Source of the DNA: Streptomyces tsukubensis
GTDB lineage: Bacteria > Actinomycetota > Actinomycetes > Streptomycetales > Streptomycetaceae
Length of the DNA: 64,000 nucleotides
NCBI RefSeq assembly: GCF_003932715.1
Contig: NZ_CP020700.1
Coordinates: 3,432,501 to 3,496,500 of the forward strand
Reading direction: 5' to 3'
Below are positions 34,993 to 42,505 of this stretch, in pieces. Position numbers and translations under genes: made by a program. The notes below the pieces were generated by a model. It made no database searches. It saw nothing but the letters and a program-made list of their open reading frames with translations, and was not told the origin of the DNA. Position 1 is the stretch's first letter. Each line of letters begins with the position of its first letter.

Positions 34993-36684
34993 TCAGCCCG
35001 CACGCCGGTGCACCTTCGAACGGGACCGCTTCTCCACGTACATCCTCTCGTCGGCCGAGGTCAGCACCGCGTCCACGGTCATTCCGCAGCTCGCCCAGCC
35101 GATGCCGAAGCTGGCGCCGACCCGGACCGCGCGGCCGCCCGTCCGGATCGGCAGGATGATCGCGTTCCGCAGGCGGGCGGCGAGGTCGGCCGCGTCCGCG
35201 ACGCCGAGCCCGTCCGCCAGGACCACGAACTCGTCTCCGCCGAGCCGGGCGACGGTGTCGCCCTCGCGGACCCCGGTCGTCAGCCGCCGGGCGACTTCGA
35301 TCAGCACCTCGTCGCCCGCCTGGTGACCGAACCGGTCGTTGATCGACTTGAAACCGTCGAGATCGCAGAAGAGGACCGCGAGGCCCTTGGTGCCGTCGTC
35401 GTCGCTCTCGGGCGCCACGACGTGGACGTGGTGGTCGTAGGGGTTGCCCGAGTGGCCGAAGGAGTAGCCCTCGGAGTTGAAGATCGCCTCGGTGTCGGCC
35501 TCGTAGTCGTATTCGTACTCGTAGGAGCCGTCGAACTCGTAGTCGTACGGGCCGGGGCCGGTGCCCGGCGGGGGTCCGGCCGACGGGACCCGGACCGTCC
35601 CGGGCCGTTCGCAGAGCTTGGCGCTCAGCCGGGACCGCAGCTCGGCGCTGTTCGGCAGGCCGGTGAGGGCGTCGTGGGAGGCGCGGTGCGCGAGGGCCAG
35701 CTCATGGCGTTTGCGGTCCTCGATGTCCTCGACATGGGTGAGGAGGAAGCGCGGGCCGTCGGCGGTGTCGGCGACGACGGAGTTGCGGAGGGAGACCCAG
35801 ACGTAGGTGCTGTCGCGGCGGCCGAGGCGTATCTCGGCCCGGCCGCCCTCGGCCGAGGTGCGCAGCAGGGTTCCGACGTCCTCGGGGTGGACGAGGTCGG
35901 CGAAGGAGTAGCGGCGCAGTACGGAAGCGGGGCGGCCGAGGAGGCGGCAGAGCGCGTCGTTGGTGCGCAGCAGCCTGCCGTGCTGGTCGCCGCCCATCTC
36001 GGCGATGGCCATACCGCTGGGCGCGTACTCGAAGGCCTGGCGGAAGGACTCCTCGCTGGAGCGGAGCGCCTGCTGCTCGCGCTCCAGCCGGACCAGCGCC
36101 CTTTGCATATTTGCTCGGAGCCGGGCGTTGCTGATCGCGATGGCCGCCTGGGAGGCGTACATCTGGAGGGCTTCCTGGCCCCAGGGACCGGGGCGGCGGC
36201 CGTTGCGGGGGCGGTCGACGGAGATCACACCGAGGAGTTCCCGGCCGCCGCCGGAGCCGTACATGGGCGCGTAGAGGCGGTCGCGGGGGTGCCATTCGTC
36301 CTCGAACCGGGGCTCGGGGCCCTCGGTGTGCCACTGGGGGACGTCGTCCTCGATGAGGACCCAGCCCTCGGTGTGCGGGATGAACCGCAGTTCGCCCCAG
36401 GCCTCGCCCATGGAGAGCCGGCGGTCCCAGGAGGCGCGGGGGCCGACCCGGCCGGTGATGAGGGCCTCGGCGGCCGCGCTGCCCGCGAAGGCGGCGACGA
36501 CGAGATCGCCGTCGGAGCGGACGAGGTTGACGCAGGCGAGCTCGTAGCCGAGGCCGGTCACCACGCCGTCGGCCACGTTCTGGAGCGTGTCGGCGAGGCT
36601 GCCGGCTCCGTTGAGCTCGGCCACCACCTTGTGCAACTGCCGCAAGGTCGCAAGGCGGACGTAGGGCTCCGACTCGGTCTCCAT
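34993..36684 (-). CDS. cdgB: Diguanylate cyclase CdgB (GAF-PAS-GGDEF)
   Basis: Makes c-di-GMP, the ligand that switches on the developmental repressor BldD. The 563-residue protein has an N-terminal GAF-like domain (about 20-190), a short coiled region, a PAS/PAC unit (about 215-325) and a GGDEF domain. The active site is intact: GGDEF at 482-486 with 'CDLDGFKSINDRFGH' upstream, and REGD (473-476) five residues before it is a complete inhibitory I-site. An unusual Tyr/Glu/Asp-rich insert (PYDYEFDGSYEYEYDYEADT) lies in the first part of the GGDEF domain. No transmembrane segment. It strongly resembles S. coelicolor CdgB in layout. A perfect CRP-type site lies 165 bases upstream. Confidence 0.92.
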   Translation of the reverse strand: METESEPYVRLATLRQLHKVVAELNGAGSLADTLQNVADGVVTGLGYELACVNLVRSDGDLVVAAFAGSAAAEALITGRVGPRASWDRRLSMGEAWGELRFIPHTEGWVLIEDDVPQWHTEGPEPRFEDEWHPRDRLYAPMYGSGGGRELLGVISVDRPRNGRRPGPWGQEALQMYASQAAIAISNARLRANMQRALVRLEREQQALRSSEESFRQAFEYAPSGMAIAEMGGDQHGRLLRTNDALCRLLGRPASVLRRYSFADLVHPEDVGTLLRTSAEGGRAEIRLGRRDSTYVWVSLRNSVVADTADGPRFLLTHVEDIEDRKRHELALAHRASHDALTGLPNSAELRSRLSAKLCERPGTVRVPSAGPPPGTGPGPYDYEFDGSYEYEYDYEADTEAIFNSEGYSFGHSGNPYDHHVHVVAPESDDDGTKGLAVLFCDLDGFKSINDRFGHQAGDEVLIEVARRLTTGVREGDTVARLGGDEFVVLADGLGVADAADLAARLRNAIILPIRTGGRAVRVGASFGIGWASCGMTVDAVLTSADERMYVEKRSRSKVHRRAG

Positions 36685-36848
36685 GCTCGCTCTCCCCGAG
36701 ACCTCGACAGCAGACTCCAGGTATCTCTTCGGCCTTCGTATAGCGGTGTGCGTACGGTCGTCCGCGCCCGGTCCTTGGCACGGTTTCCCGGCCACTGAAT
36801 CACAGCGAGCTGTCCACTCGGTACACAGGGTCAACAAATACCGCCCTC

Positions 36849-36864
36849 TGTGACTCAAGTCACA
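36849..36864. promoter_or_regulatory. CRP-type operator upstream of cdgB
   Basis: TGTGACTCAAGTCACA is a perfect TGTGA-N6-TCACA site and also satisfies the GTG-N6-G-N-CAC pattern described for Streptomyces Crp. It lies 165 bases before the cdgB ATG. A BldD box was considered, but the half-site spacing is one base too short. Confidence 0.7.
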
Positions 36865-37403
36865 TTGTCGGTTGAGAGTATCCGGCTTGTGCGGGGATGT
36901 GCTTTTGGCTCTTACCAGCGTTTTCAGAACGCAAATCAGCCAACTGTGCGGAGGGTGAGAAGGGGGTACGGGAGCGTGCCCGAGGGCGCGGCGGGGGCGC
37001 GTGGACCACGGTCGTACCGGCGGTGCACCGCTGGTACAGAGGGGGTTCTGGGGGCGTTTGGAGGGGGTTCGGGGCCGGCCGGCGGGGCGGTCCGGCGGAC
37101 GGGCCCGGAGCGGTCGGCGGGCAGCCGGGTGCGGTTGGGGAGCGGTCGGGAGCGTACGGTTTCCGGACGCCGGGGCGGTGGGCCGGGCGGACCGGCGACG
37201 GGCCGGGCGAGTGGTTCCGATCGGTCGGGGGAGGGTCCGCGGACGGCACTGCGGAGGGCGGCGGACGGTCTGCGGCGTCCGGGGACGGACTGGAGACGGA
37301 CTGGAGACGGCCCGGGGACCCCTGATGGCGGTGTACGGATGGGGCCGGAGGGCCGCGCGGGTCTGCCGTGACCCCTGGTTCAGGCCGCTGAGCTGCGGCG
37401 GGA

Positions 37404-37423
37404 CCTTGGTCCTAGGACCAAGG
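37404..37423. promoter_or_regulatory. Perfect 20-bp palindrome before the flavin reductase gene
   Basis: CCTTGGTCCTAGGACCAAGG is fully self-complementary over 20 bases, 53 bases before the GTG of the flavin reductase. It looks like a dimeric repressor operator; the regulator is unknown and none is adjacent. Confidence 0.6.
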
Positions 37424-37476
37424 CAGCCCCCGGGGGCCGATGCGGGGCACCGGGGTGGCCGGTTAGCGTTCCGTGT

Positions 37477-38058
37477 GTGCTGCAGACAAACCCCGCGACT
37501 GCCGCGGCCTCCGCTTCCGGGCCCGTTCCCGCCCCCGGCATCCCGCATGCTGAGGGGGTGAGCAACGACGACTTCCGCGCCGCCATGGCCAAGCTGGCCG
37601 CGGGCGTGGTCCTGGTGACCGCGTTCGACGAGGACGCCGGGCCGCACGGCGAGGACGCCGGAATGACGGCCACCGCGTTCGTCTCGGTATCGCTGGACCC
37701 GCCGCTGGTGATGGTGAGCCTGCGCAACGGCTCCCGGATGGACGATCTGCTGGCCGAACAGCCGCTCTGGGCCGTCTCGGTCCTCTCCGAGAGCCAGCGG
37801 CACATCGCGGGCCGGTTCGCCATGAAGGGCCGGCTCAGCGACCGGCTGCTCTTCGAGGACATCCCGTACCGGCGGGGCACCGTCAGCGGCGCCCCGCTGG
37901 TCGGCGGCGCCCTGGCGACCCTGGAGTGCCGCACCGAGCAGCGCGTGCTCGCCGGGGACCACACGCTGGTGATCGGCCGGGTCCTGGAGGTCGGCGTGCC
38001 GAGCGCGGAGGGCGGCCCGCTGATGTACTTCCGGGGCCGCTACCGGCACCTGGGCTGA
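37477..38058 (+). CDS. Flavin reductase domain protein
   Basis: A 193-residue FMN-binding split-barrel protein of the flavin-reductase family, which supplies reduced flavin to monooxygenases or reduces small substrates. Domain text: 'DDFRAAMAKLAAGVVLVTA', 'GMTATAFVSVSLDPPLVMVSL', 'FEDIPYRRGTVSGAPLVGGA' and a final YFRGRYRHLG. Residues 1-27 are a Pro/Ala-rich extension; GTG 37558 (VSNDDF) is a plausible later start. TAGCGT about 9 bases before GTG 37477 could be a -10, giving a leaderless message. No partner oxygenase is nearby. Confidence 0.82.
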   Translation: MLQTNPATAAASASGPVPAPGIPHAEGVSNDDFRAAMAKLAAGVVLVTAFDEDAGPHGEDAGMTATAFVSVSLDPPLVMVSLRNGSRMDDLLAEQPLWAVSVLSESQRHIAGRFAMKGRLSDRLLFEDIPYRRGTVSGAPLVGGALATLECRTEQRVLAGDHTLVIGRVLEVGVPSAEGGPLMYFRGRYRHLG

Positions 38059-38176
38059 CCCCGCCGGGTGCGGCGGCGGCACGGCCGGAGCCGTACCGGC
38101 CGGTCCCTTGCCGCCGGGTGCCGCGTCGGCCGGAGCCGTACCGTCAGGGCAGCTCGTGGTCCTGGCCGGACCGCAC

Positions 38177-38605
38177 TCAGGACCAGTCCCGGCCCGTACG
38201 GCCGCGTTTGGTCTCGGCGCGCTGCTTCTTCTCCCGCAGCCGCCGCTCGTTGATACCGCGCGGAATGCGCGTCGCCCGGCGCGGCTTCGGCGGCGGGGCC
38301 GTCGCCTCCGCCAGCAGCGCGGCCAGCCGCACGGCCGCCGTCTCGCGGTTGCGCCACTGGGAACGGTGCTCGGACGCGCGGACGGAGATCACCCCGCCGA
38401 CGAGCCGCCCCGCGAGCCGCTCCAGCGCCCGGTCCTTCCAGACCTGCGGCAGCGCGTCCGTGGCCGCCAGGTCGAAGCGCAGCTCCACCTGGGAGTCGCT
38501 GGTGTTGACGTGCTGGCCGCCCGGGCCCGACGATCTGGAGAAACGCCACATCAGCTCGGCCTCCGGCAGGGAGACCGAACCGCGGATGACATAGGGCCCG
38601 GACAT
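38177..38605 (-). CDS. arfB: Peptidyl-tRNA hydrolase ArfB (ribosome rescue)
   Basis: Rescues ribosomes stalled on non-stop mRNAs by hydrolysing peptidyl-tRNA. The 142-residue protein is a minimal class I release-factor-like domain with GPGGQHVN (GGQ at 29-31), 'SDSQVELRFDL' and a long Lys/Arg-rich C-terminal tail (REKKQRAETKRGRTGRD) that enters the empty mRNA channel. All features are intact. It converges on the flavin reductase gene and is divergent from terD. Confidence 0.92.
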   Translation of the reverse strand: MSGPYVIRGSVSLPEAELMWRFSRSSGPGGQHVNTSDSQVELRFDLAATDALPQVWKDRALERLAGRLVGGVISVRASEHRSQWRNRETAAVRLAALLAEATAPPPKPRRATRIPRGINERRLREKKQRAETKRGRTGRDWS

Positions 38606-38883
38606 GACCCCATGGTCTCCCGCGCACCGGGTCCCCGTCACCCCGGTTTCCCGCCCGCGCCCGGTCGCGTACCGCCGCTCCCACTGCTCCCACCGACTCC
38701 GCCGCTTCGGTCCCCGGGGCCCCGCGCCCCCGGAAACCCGGGCGGGCACGGAACCCGGCACCGGTCTCCCGGCGTTATGGGGGTTGGGGGTAGCTTCGGG
38801 CACGAGGCTCAGCCCAAGCGGCCCGGACCCGGCGGTCTGGGACCCGAGACTCGGCAACGACGCGAAACAAAGGGGATGTCCCA

Positions 38884-39459
38884 ATGGCAGTAAGCCTGAC
38901 CAAGGGCGGCAACGTCTCGCTCACCAAGGAGGCGCCGGGCCTGACCGCCGTCACCGTCGGCCTCGGCTGGGACGTCCGCACCACCACCGGCACGGACTTC
39001 GACCTCGACGCCTCCGCGATCGGGGTCAACGCGGCGGGCAAGGTCGCATCCGACGCCCACTTCGTCTTCTTCAACAACCGCTCGACGCCGGACCAGACCA
39101 TCGTCCACACCGGCGACAACCGCACGGGTGAGGGCGGCGGGGACGACGAGCAGATCAACGTCAACCTCGCGGGCCTGCCCGCCGATGTCGACAAGATCGT
39201 CTTCCCGGTCTCCATCTACGACGCCGTCACCCGCACCCAGAACTTCGGCCAGGTGCGGAACGCCTACATCCGGATCATCAACCAGGCGGGTGGCGCCGAG
39301 ATCGCCCGGTACGACCTCAGCGAGGACGCCGCCGTGGAGACCGCCATGGTCTTCGGCGAGCTGTACCGCAACGGCGCGGAGTGGAAGTTCCGTGCGGTGG
39401 GCCAGGGTTATGCCGCCGGTCTGGAGGGCATCGCCCGCGACTTCGGCGTCAACCTCTGA
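38884..39459 (+). CDS. TerD family protein
   Basis: A 191-residue calcium-binding TerD-type protein, associated with tellurite and other stress responses. '[13 protein letters not shown]', '[21 protein letters not shown]', '[19 protein letters not shown]' with several Asp/Glu ligands, and '[20 protein letters not shown]' are diagnostic. No other ter genes are nearby, so it acts alone or with dispersed partners. Cytoplasmic, 2 x calcium sites expected. ATG 38884 follows AAAGGGGATGTCCC. Confidence 0.92.
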   Translation: MAVSLTKGGNVSLTKEAPGLTAVTVGLGWDVRTTTGTDFDLDASAIGVNAAGKVASDAHFVFFNNRSTPDQTIVHTGDNRTGEGGGDDEQINVNLAGLPADVDKIVFPVSIYDAVTRTQNFGQVRNAYIRIINQAGGAEIARYDLSEDAAVETAMVFGELYRNGAEWKFRAVGQGYAAGLEGIARDFGVNL

Positions 39460-39532
39460 TCCGAGCGGTGTCCGCCGGGGCCGGGCCCCGGTGAAACGTT
39501 TGGCCCCGGCAGTGGTTCCGGTCCTCGGACGG

Positions 39533-39553
39533 GAACGGCCGCCGGGGCCGTTC
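39533..39553. terminator. Hairpin between terD and the M1 peptidase gene
   Basis: GAACGGCC (39533-39540) pairs with GGCCGTTC (39546-39553). It lies next to a 17-bp tandem repeat (CGGGGCCGTTC-G/A-CTGCC). Confidence 0.5.
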
Positions 39554-39603
39554 GCTGCCCGGGGCCGTTCACTGCCCGGGGCGGGGGGTGCACGGCGGGA
39601 GCC

Positions 39604-41016
39604 TCAGGGCCGGGCCGGGCGCTTCTTCCCGTACAGCCAGACGTCCCAGATCGCGTCCAGGTCCTTCCCCGTCACCGCCTCCGCATAGGCGGTGAAGTCG
39701 GCGGTCGAGGCGTTGCCGTGCCGGTACTTCTCCGGCCAGCCCCGCAGCAGCGCGAAGAACGCCCGGTCACCGGCCGCCTGCCGCACCTGGTGGAGCACCA
39801 TCGCGCCCCGCCCGTACACCGGGGCGTCCGAGATCCGGGCCGGGCCGGGCGGATCGGCGGGCGGGAAGGCCCAGTTGTCGTCGGAGGCGAAGGCCTCGTC
39901 GAAGGCCCGCCCGGCGGGGACCTTCTCCCGGTCCTCCGCCCACAGCCACTCCGCGTAGGTCGCGAAGCCCTCGTTGAGCCACATGTCGCGCCAGGCGGCA
40001 GGGGAGACGGAGTTGCCGTACCACTGGTGGGCGAGTTCATGGACGACGGTGGGGACGTCGTACATCCCGGCCGGGACGACCGGGCGGCTCTGCGTCTCCA
40101 GGGCGTAGCCCGCGTCCCCGTCCCGTACCGCGATCGTCCCCGCGGAGGAGAAGGGGTACGGGCCGAAGCGGCCCGCCGCCCAGGCGAGGAACTCCGGGAT
40201 CCGGTCGGTGACCGCGCGGGTCGGCCCCGCCACGGCCGGATCGGCGGCGGAGACGACGGGCAGTCCGTCGGGGGTGCGGGTGCGGATCAGCTCGTACGGC
40301 CCGATCGCGACGGTCGCCAGATAGGACGCCATCGGCTCGGCGGACCGCCAGACGAAGGTGGTCGCGCCGCGGGCGGTCGTGGTCTCCCGGACGAGTTCGC
40401 CGTTGGAGACAGCCTTCAGCCCCCGCGGGACGGTGATCGCGAGGTCGTAGCCGGCCTTGTCGGAGGGGTGGTGGTTGCCGGGGAACCAGGCGGCCGAGCC
40501 CGCGGGCTCCCCCAGCGCGAGCGCCCCGCCGCGGGCGGGCAGCCAGCCCTCTTCGGAGCCGTCGGCGTCGGTGACGGTGCGCGGGGTGCCGGAGTAGCGG
40601 ACGGCGGTACGGAAGAGGGCACCCCGGCGGATGCCGTCGCGGGGCCGGATCGTCAGTTCGTCACCGCTCCGGTTCACGGCGGCGGCCGTCCTGCCGTCGA
40701 CGGTCACCTCGTCGACGTCGAGCCCGTGCAGGTCGAGATTGAAGGCGCTCAGCTCCTGCCCGGCGCGGGCGAGGATCTCGGCGGTCCCGGAGAGCCGCCG
40801 GGCGGCGGGGTCGTAGTCGAGGGTGAGGGTGTAGTGCCGTACGTCGTAGCCGCCGTTGCCGAGCCGCGGAAAGAGGGCGTCCCCCAGCCCGGCGGCCCCG
40901 GGCCGCCCGGTCCCCTGCGGGGTGCCGGTGCAGGCGGTGAGGGCGAGCGCGCCCGTCACGGCACAGACCAGGGCGGACCGTCGGAGCGCGGACACGGGCC
41001 GGGGCAACCGGGGCAT
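39604..41016 (-). CDS. M1-family metallopeptidase lipoprotein
   Basis: Exported zinc aminopeptidase-like protein of 470 residues. A lipoprotein signal peptide ends in the lipobox LTAC (Cys29). The M1 beta-sandwich is followed by the zinc site HELAH (326-330) with the third ligand Glu349 in WLNEGFATYAEW. The GAMEN-type exopeptidase motif appears as GYALETQSRP (303-312). It lacks the large C-terminal helical domain of cytosolic PepN, as usual for these short secreted M1 enzymes. Substrate peptides unknown. A MITE-like end sequence (CTAGGTCGTGTCGTC) sits just upstream of the start. Confidence 0.88.
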   Translation of the reverse strand: MPRLPRPVSALRRSALVCAVTGALALTACTGTPQGTGRPGAAGLGDALFPRLGNGGYDVRHYTLTLDYDPAARRLSGTAEILARAGQELSAFNLDLHGLDVDEVTVDGRTAAAVNRSGDELTIRPRDGIRRGALFRTAVRYSGTPRTVTDADGSEEGWLPARGGALALGEPAGSAAWFPGNHHPSDKAGYDLAITVPRGLKAVSNGELVRETTTARGATTFVWRSAEPMASYLATVAIGPYELIRTRTPDGLPVVSAADPAVAGPTRAVTDRIPEFLAWAAGRFGPYPFSSAGTIAVRDGDAGYALETQSRPVVPAGMYDVPTVVHELAHQWYGNSVSPAAWRDMWLNEGFATYAEWLWAEDREKVPAGRAFDEAFASDDNWAFPPADPPGPARISDAPVYGRGAMVLHQVRQAAGDRAFFALLRGWPEKYRHGNASTADFTAYAEAVTGKDLDAIWDVWLYGKKRPARP

Positions 41017-41155
41017 GGGCCGATCCTAGGTCGTGTCGTCGCGGGCCGGGCAGGACTTTCCGGTCGCAGCACCGGGGTCCGCGCACCTCACGGCCGAGCC
41101 ACCGGCCGCGAGCCCGAGGTGTCAGGGCGCTCCCCTCGGCCGAGGGGCCGGGGGA

Positions 41156-41386
41156 TCATCTGTTGCGCTTCTCCGACTCGTGCCGGCGTTCCGCGTGTTC
41201 GATCGCGCCCCATGTCCGCGCGCGCTCGAAGTGGCAGCCGCTGCGGTCCGCGCCTTCCCGTCGGCCGACATGGCTGATGTAGCTGACAAGGGCGAGCTGA
41301 ACTGCTTCGCTCTCCGTCCTGACCTTCGACAGGGTCAGGGCACGGGCAAGAACCTCGGCGTCGATGTCGATGCGGATCACGGTCAT
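41156..41386 (-). CDS. Orphan VapB-type antitoxin
   Basis: A 76-residue protein beginning MTVIRIDIDAEVLARALTLS and continuing KVRTESEAVQLALVSYI, which matches the short ribbon/helix unit of VapB antitoxins; the basic C-terminal half would wrap a toxin. No PIN-domain gene lies downstream, where VapC normally sits (41155-41017 has no frame), so it is an orphan. A MITE target site begins only 11 bases before the ATG, and no Shine-Dalgarno sequence is visible, so expression may be compromised. Confidence 0.6.
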   Translation of the reverse strand: MTVIRIDIDAEVLARALTLSKVRTESEAVQLALVSYISHVGRREGADRSGCHFERARTWGAIEHAERRHESEKRNR

Positions 41387-41400
41387 GACGCCGACCCTAG

Positions 41401-41631
41401 GCCGTGTCGTCAAAATAGCGTCGTCCGCCCGTAGGGCGGGGCCTGCGGCGGTCGGTGCGTGCAATCGCAAGGCGGTGGGGCCCCCCGGCGAAGCCAGGGG
41501 GCGGTTTCCCTCGTACTGGACGTACTCGGGAAATCCCGACAACGCTGGGGGCACCTCCCGTGCCCGAAGGGCACAGGGGGAGAGTGTGCGTGCCGGGCGT
41601 CGCGGGCCAGGCGGGATTTTGACGACACGGC
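41401..41631. mobile_element. MITE, 231 bp, with perfect terminal inverted repeats
   Basis: Ends GCCGTGTCGTCAAAAT (41401-41416) and ATTTTGACGACACGGC (41616-41631) are perfect 16-bp inverted repeats flanked by CTAG duplications (41397-41400, 41632-41635), matching the YTAR target of IS5-group transposases. No transposase. The interior is built of hairpins, e.g. GTGCCC/GGGCAC and TTTCCC...GGGAAA, so the element could fold as RNA. Mobilisation would need a transposase in trans. Confidence 0.82.
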
Positions 41632-41708
41632 CTAGGGACCTGCGGCAGCAGCCATCCGGTCCCGCCCCCGGGGAAGGGCGGGACCGGATGACGGGCGGTT
41701 GGGGTGCG

Positions 41709-42266
41709 TCAGCGGCCCAGGGCTGCGATGCCCGCCTTTGCGAACTCCTCGTCCTGGGCGCCGGACGGGGCGCCCGCGACGCCGATGCCCGCAATGGGGG
41801 CGCCCTTGGCCTGGACCGGTGCGCCGCCGCCCAGGAAGAGGGTGCCGGGGATGTCCTTCAGGTTCGGGGTGCTCTCCAGCCGCTTGACCAGCTCGGAGGT
41901 CGGGGCGTTCCAGGAGACCGCGGTGAACGCCTTCTTCTCGGCCGACTCGTAGGACTGCGGGCCCGCGCCGTCGCCGCGGAGGGTGACGATCGTGTTGCCG
42001 TTGCGGTCCACAACGGCGACCGTGACCCGCTGCCCGGCGCGCTCGGCGGCGTCCAGCGACGCCTGCGCGGCCTTGGTCGCGGCGTCGATCGTCAGGTGCG
42101 TGGTCTGCTGAAGGTTGCGGTTGTGGGTGTCGGCCTTGACCGCGGCGCGGGATTCGGCGGCGGGGGCCGAGGCGCTCGCGGACACCGCGCCGAACGTCCC
42201 GGCGCTGACCGCGACGGCGGCGACGGTACCGGCGACGACACGGGCGCGGATCGACATCTTCTTCAT
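41709..42266 (-). CDS. hbpS: Secreted haem-binding protein HbpS-like (GlcG family)
   Basis: A 185-residue secreted protein. The signal peptide runs KKMSIRARVVAGTVAAVAVS to the ASASA region (about 1-33). The GlcG/HbpS domain reads 'LTIDAATKAAQASLDAAERAG', 'VAVVDRNGNTIVTLRGDGAG', 'SYESAEKKAFTAVSWN' and 'GGGAPVQAKGAPIAGIGVAG'. In S. reticuli, HbpS binds haem and iron outside the cell and modulates the SenS sensor kinase. Here it is divergent from senS-senR, 240 bases between starts, which supports the same redox/iron-sensing role. Confidence 0.88.
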   Translation of the reverse strand: MKKMSIRARVVAGTVAAVAVSAGTFGAVSASASAPAAESRAAVKADTHNRNLQQTTHLTIDAATKAAQASLDAAERAGQRVTVAVVDRNGNTIVTLRGDGAGPQSYESAEKKAFTAVSWNAPTSELVKRLESTPNLKDIPGTLFLGGGAPVQAKGAPIAGIGVAGAPSGAQDEEFAKAGIAALGR

Positions 42267-42505
42267 GGTCGTAGCTCCTGGCTGCGGTGGGGTTCCTGCG
42301 GTTCCCGGGTCGGCTCGACCCGTCTGCATTCGATCCTGGTGCCGGTCACGGGCCGCGACCGTCGGCATACCGGCTCGTCACCGCGTGCATGATGGATGAC
42401 GGGAGGGTCGGCCGATCGGCTGATGCGGGGCGTCCCCGCGCGGGTCACGATGCGGGGACAGGGACCGGTTCACCCCCGGCACGTACGTAAGGACGACCGA
42501 ACAGC

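Larger units (their letters stand above)
36685..37476. other. 792-bp gene-free region between cdgB and the flavin reductase gene
   Basis: No convincing gene on either strand: the open frames here have no family resemblance and biased, repetitive composition. It holds the cdgB upstream region, the CRP-type palindrome (36849-36864), an AT-richer stretch (36830-36940), a very G-rich stretch (37050-37330) and a 20-bp palindrome (37404-37423) before the flavin reductase gene. A long cdgB leader or an unannotated RNA is possible. Confidence 0.55.

Noticed and set aside
36849..36864. BldD box before cdgB
   Set aside because: TGAC and GTCA halves are 4 bases apart, one fewer than a BldD box needs; the sequence is an exact CRP match instead.
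36850..37371. 173-residue plus-strand frame in the cdgB upstream region
   Set aside because: Gly/Arg-rich random-looking text, no ribosome-binding site and overlap with equally long frames on both strands.
41017..41155. VapC toxin gene downstream of the antitoxin
   Set aside because: No PIN-type frame or acidic motif in this stretch; it runs into the M1 peptidase start.
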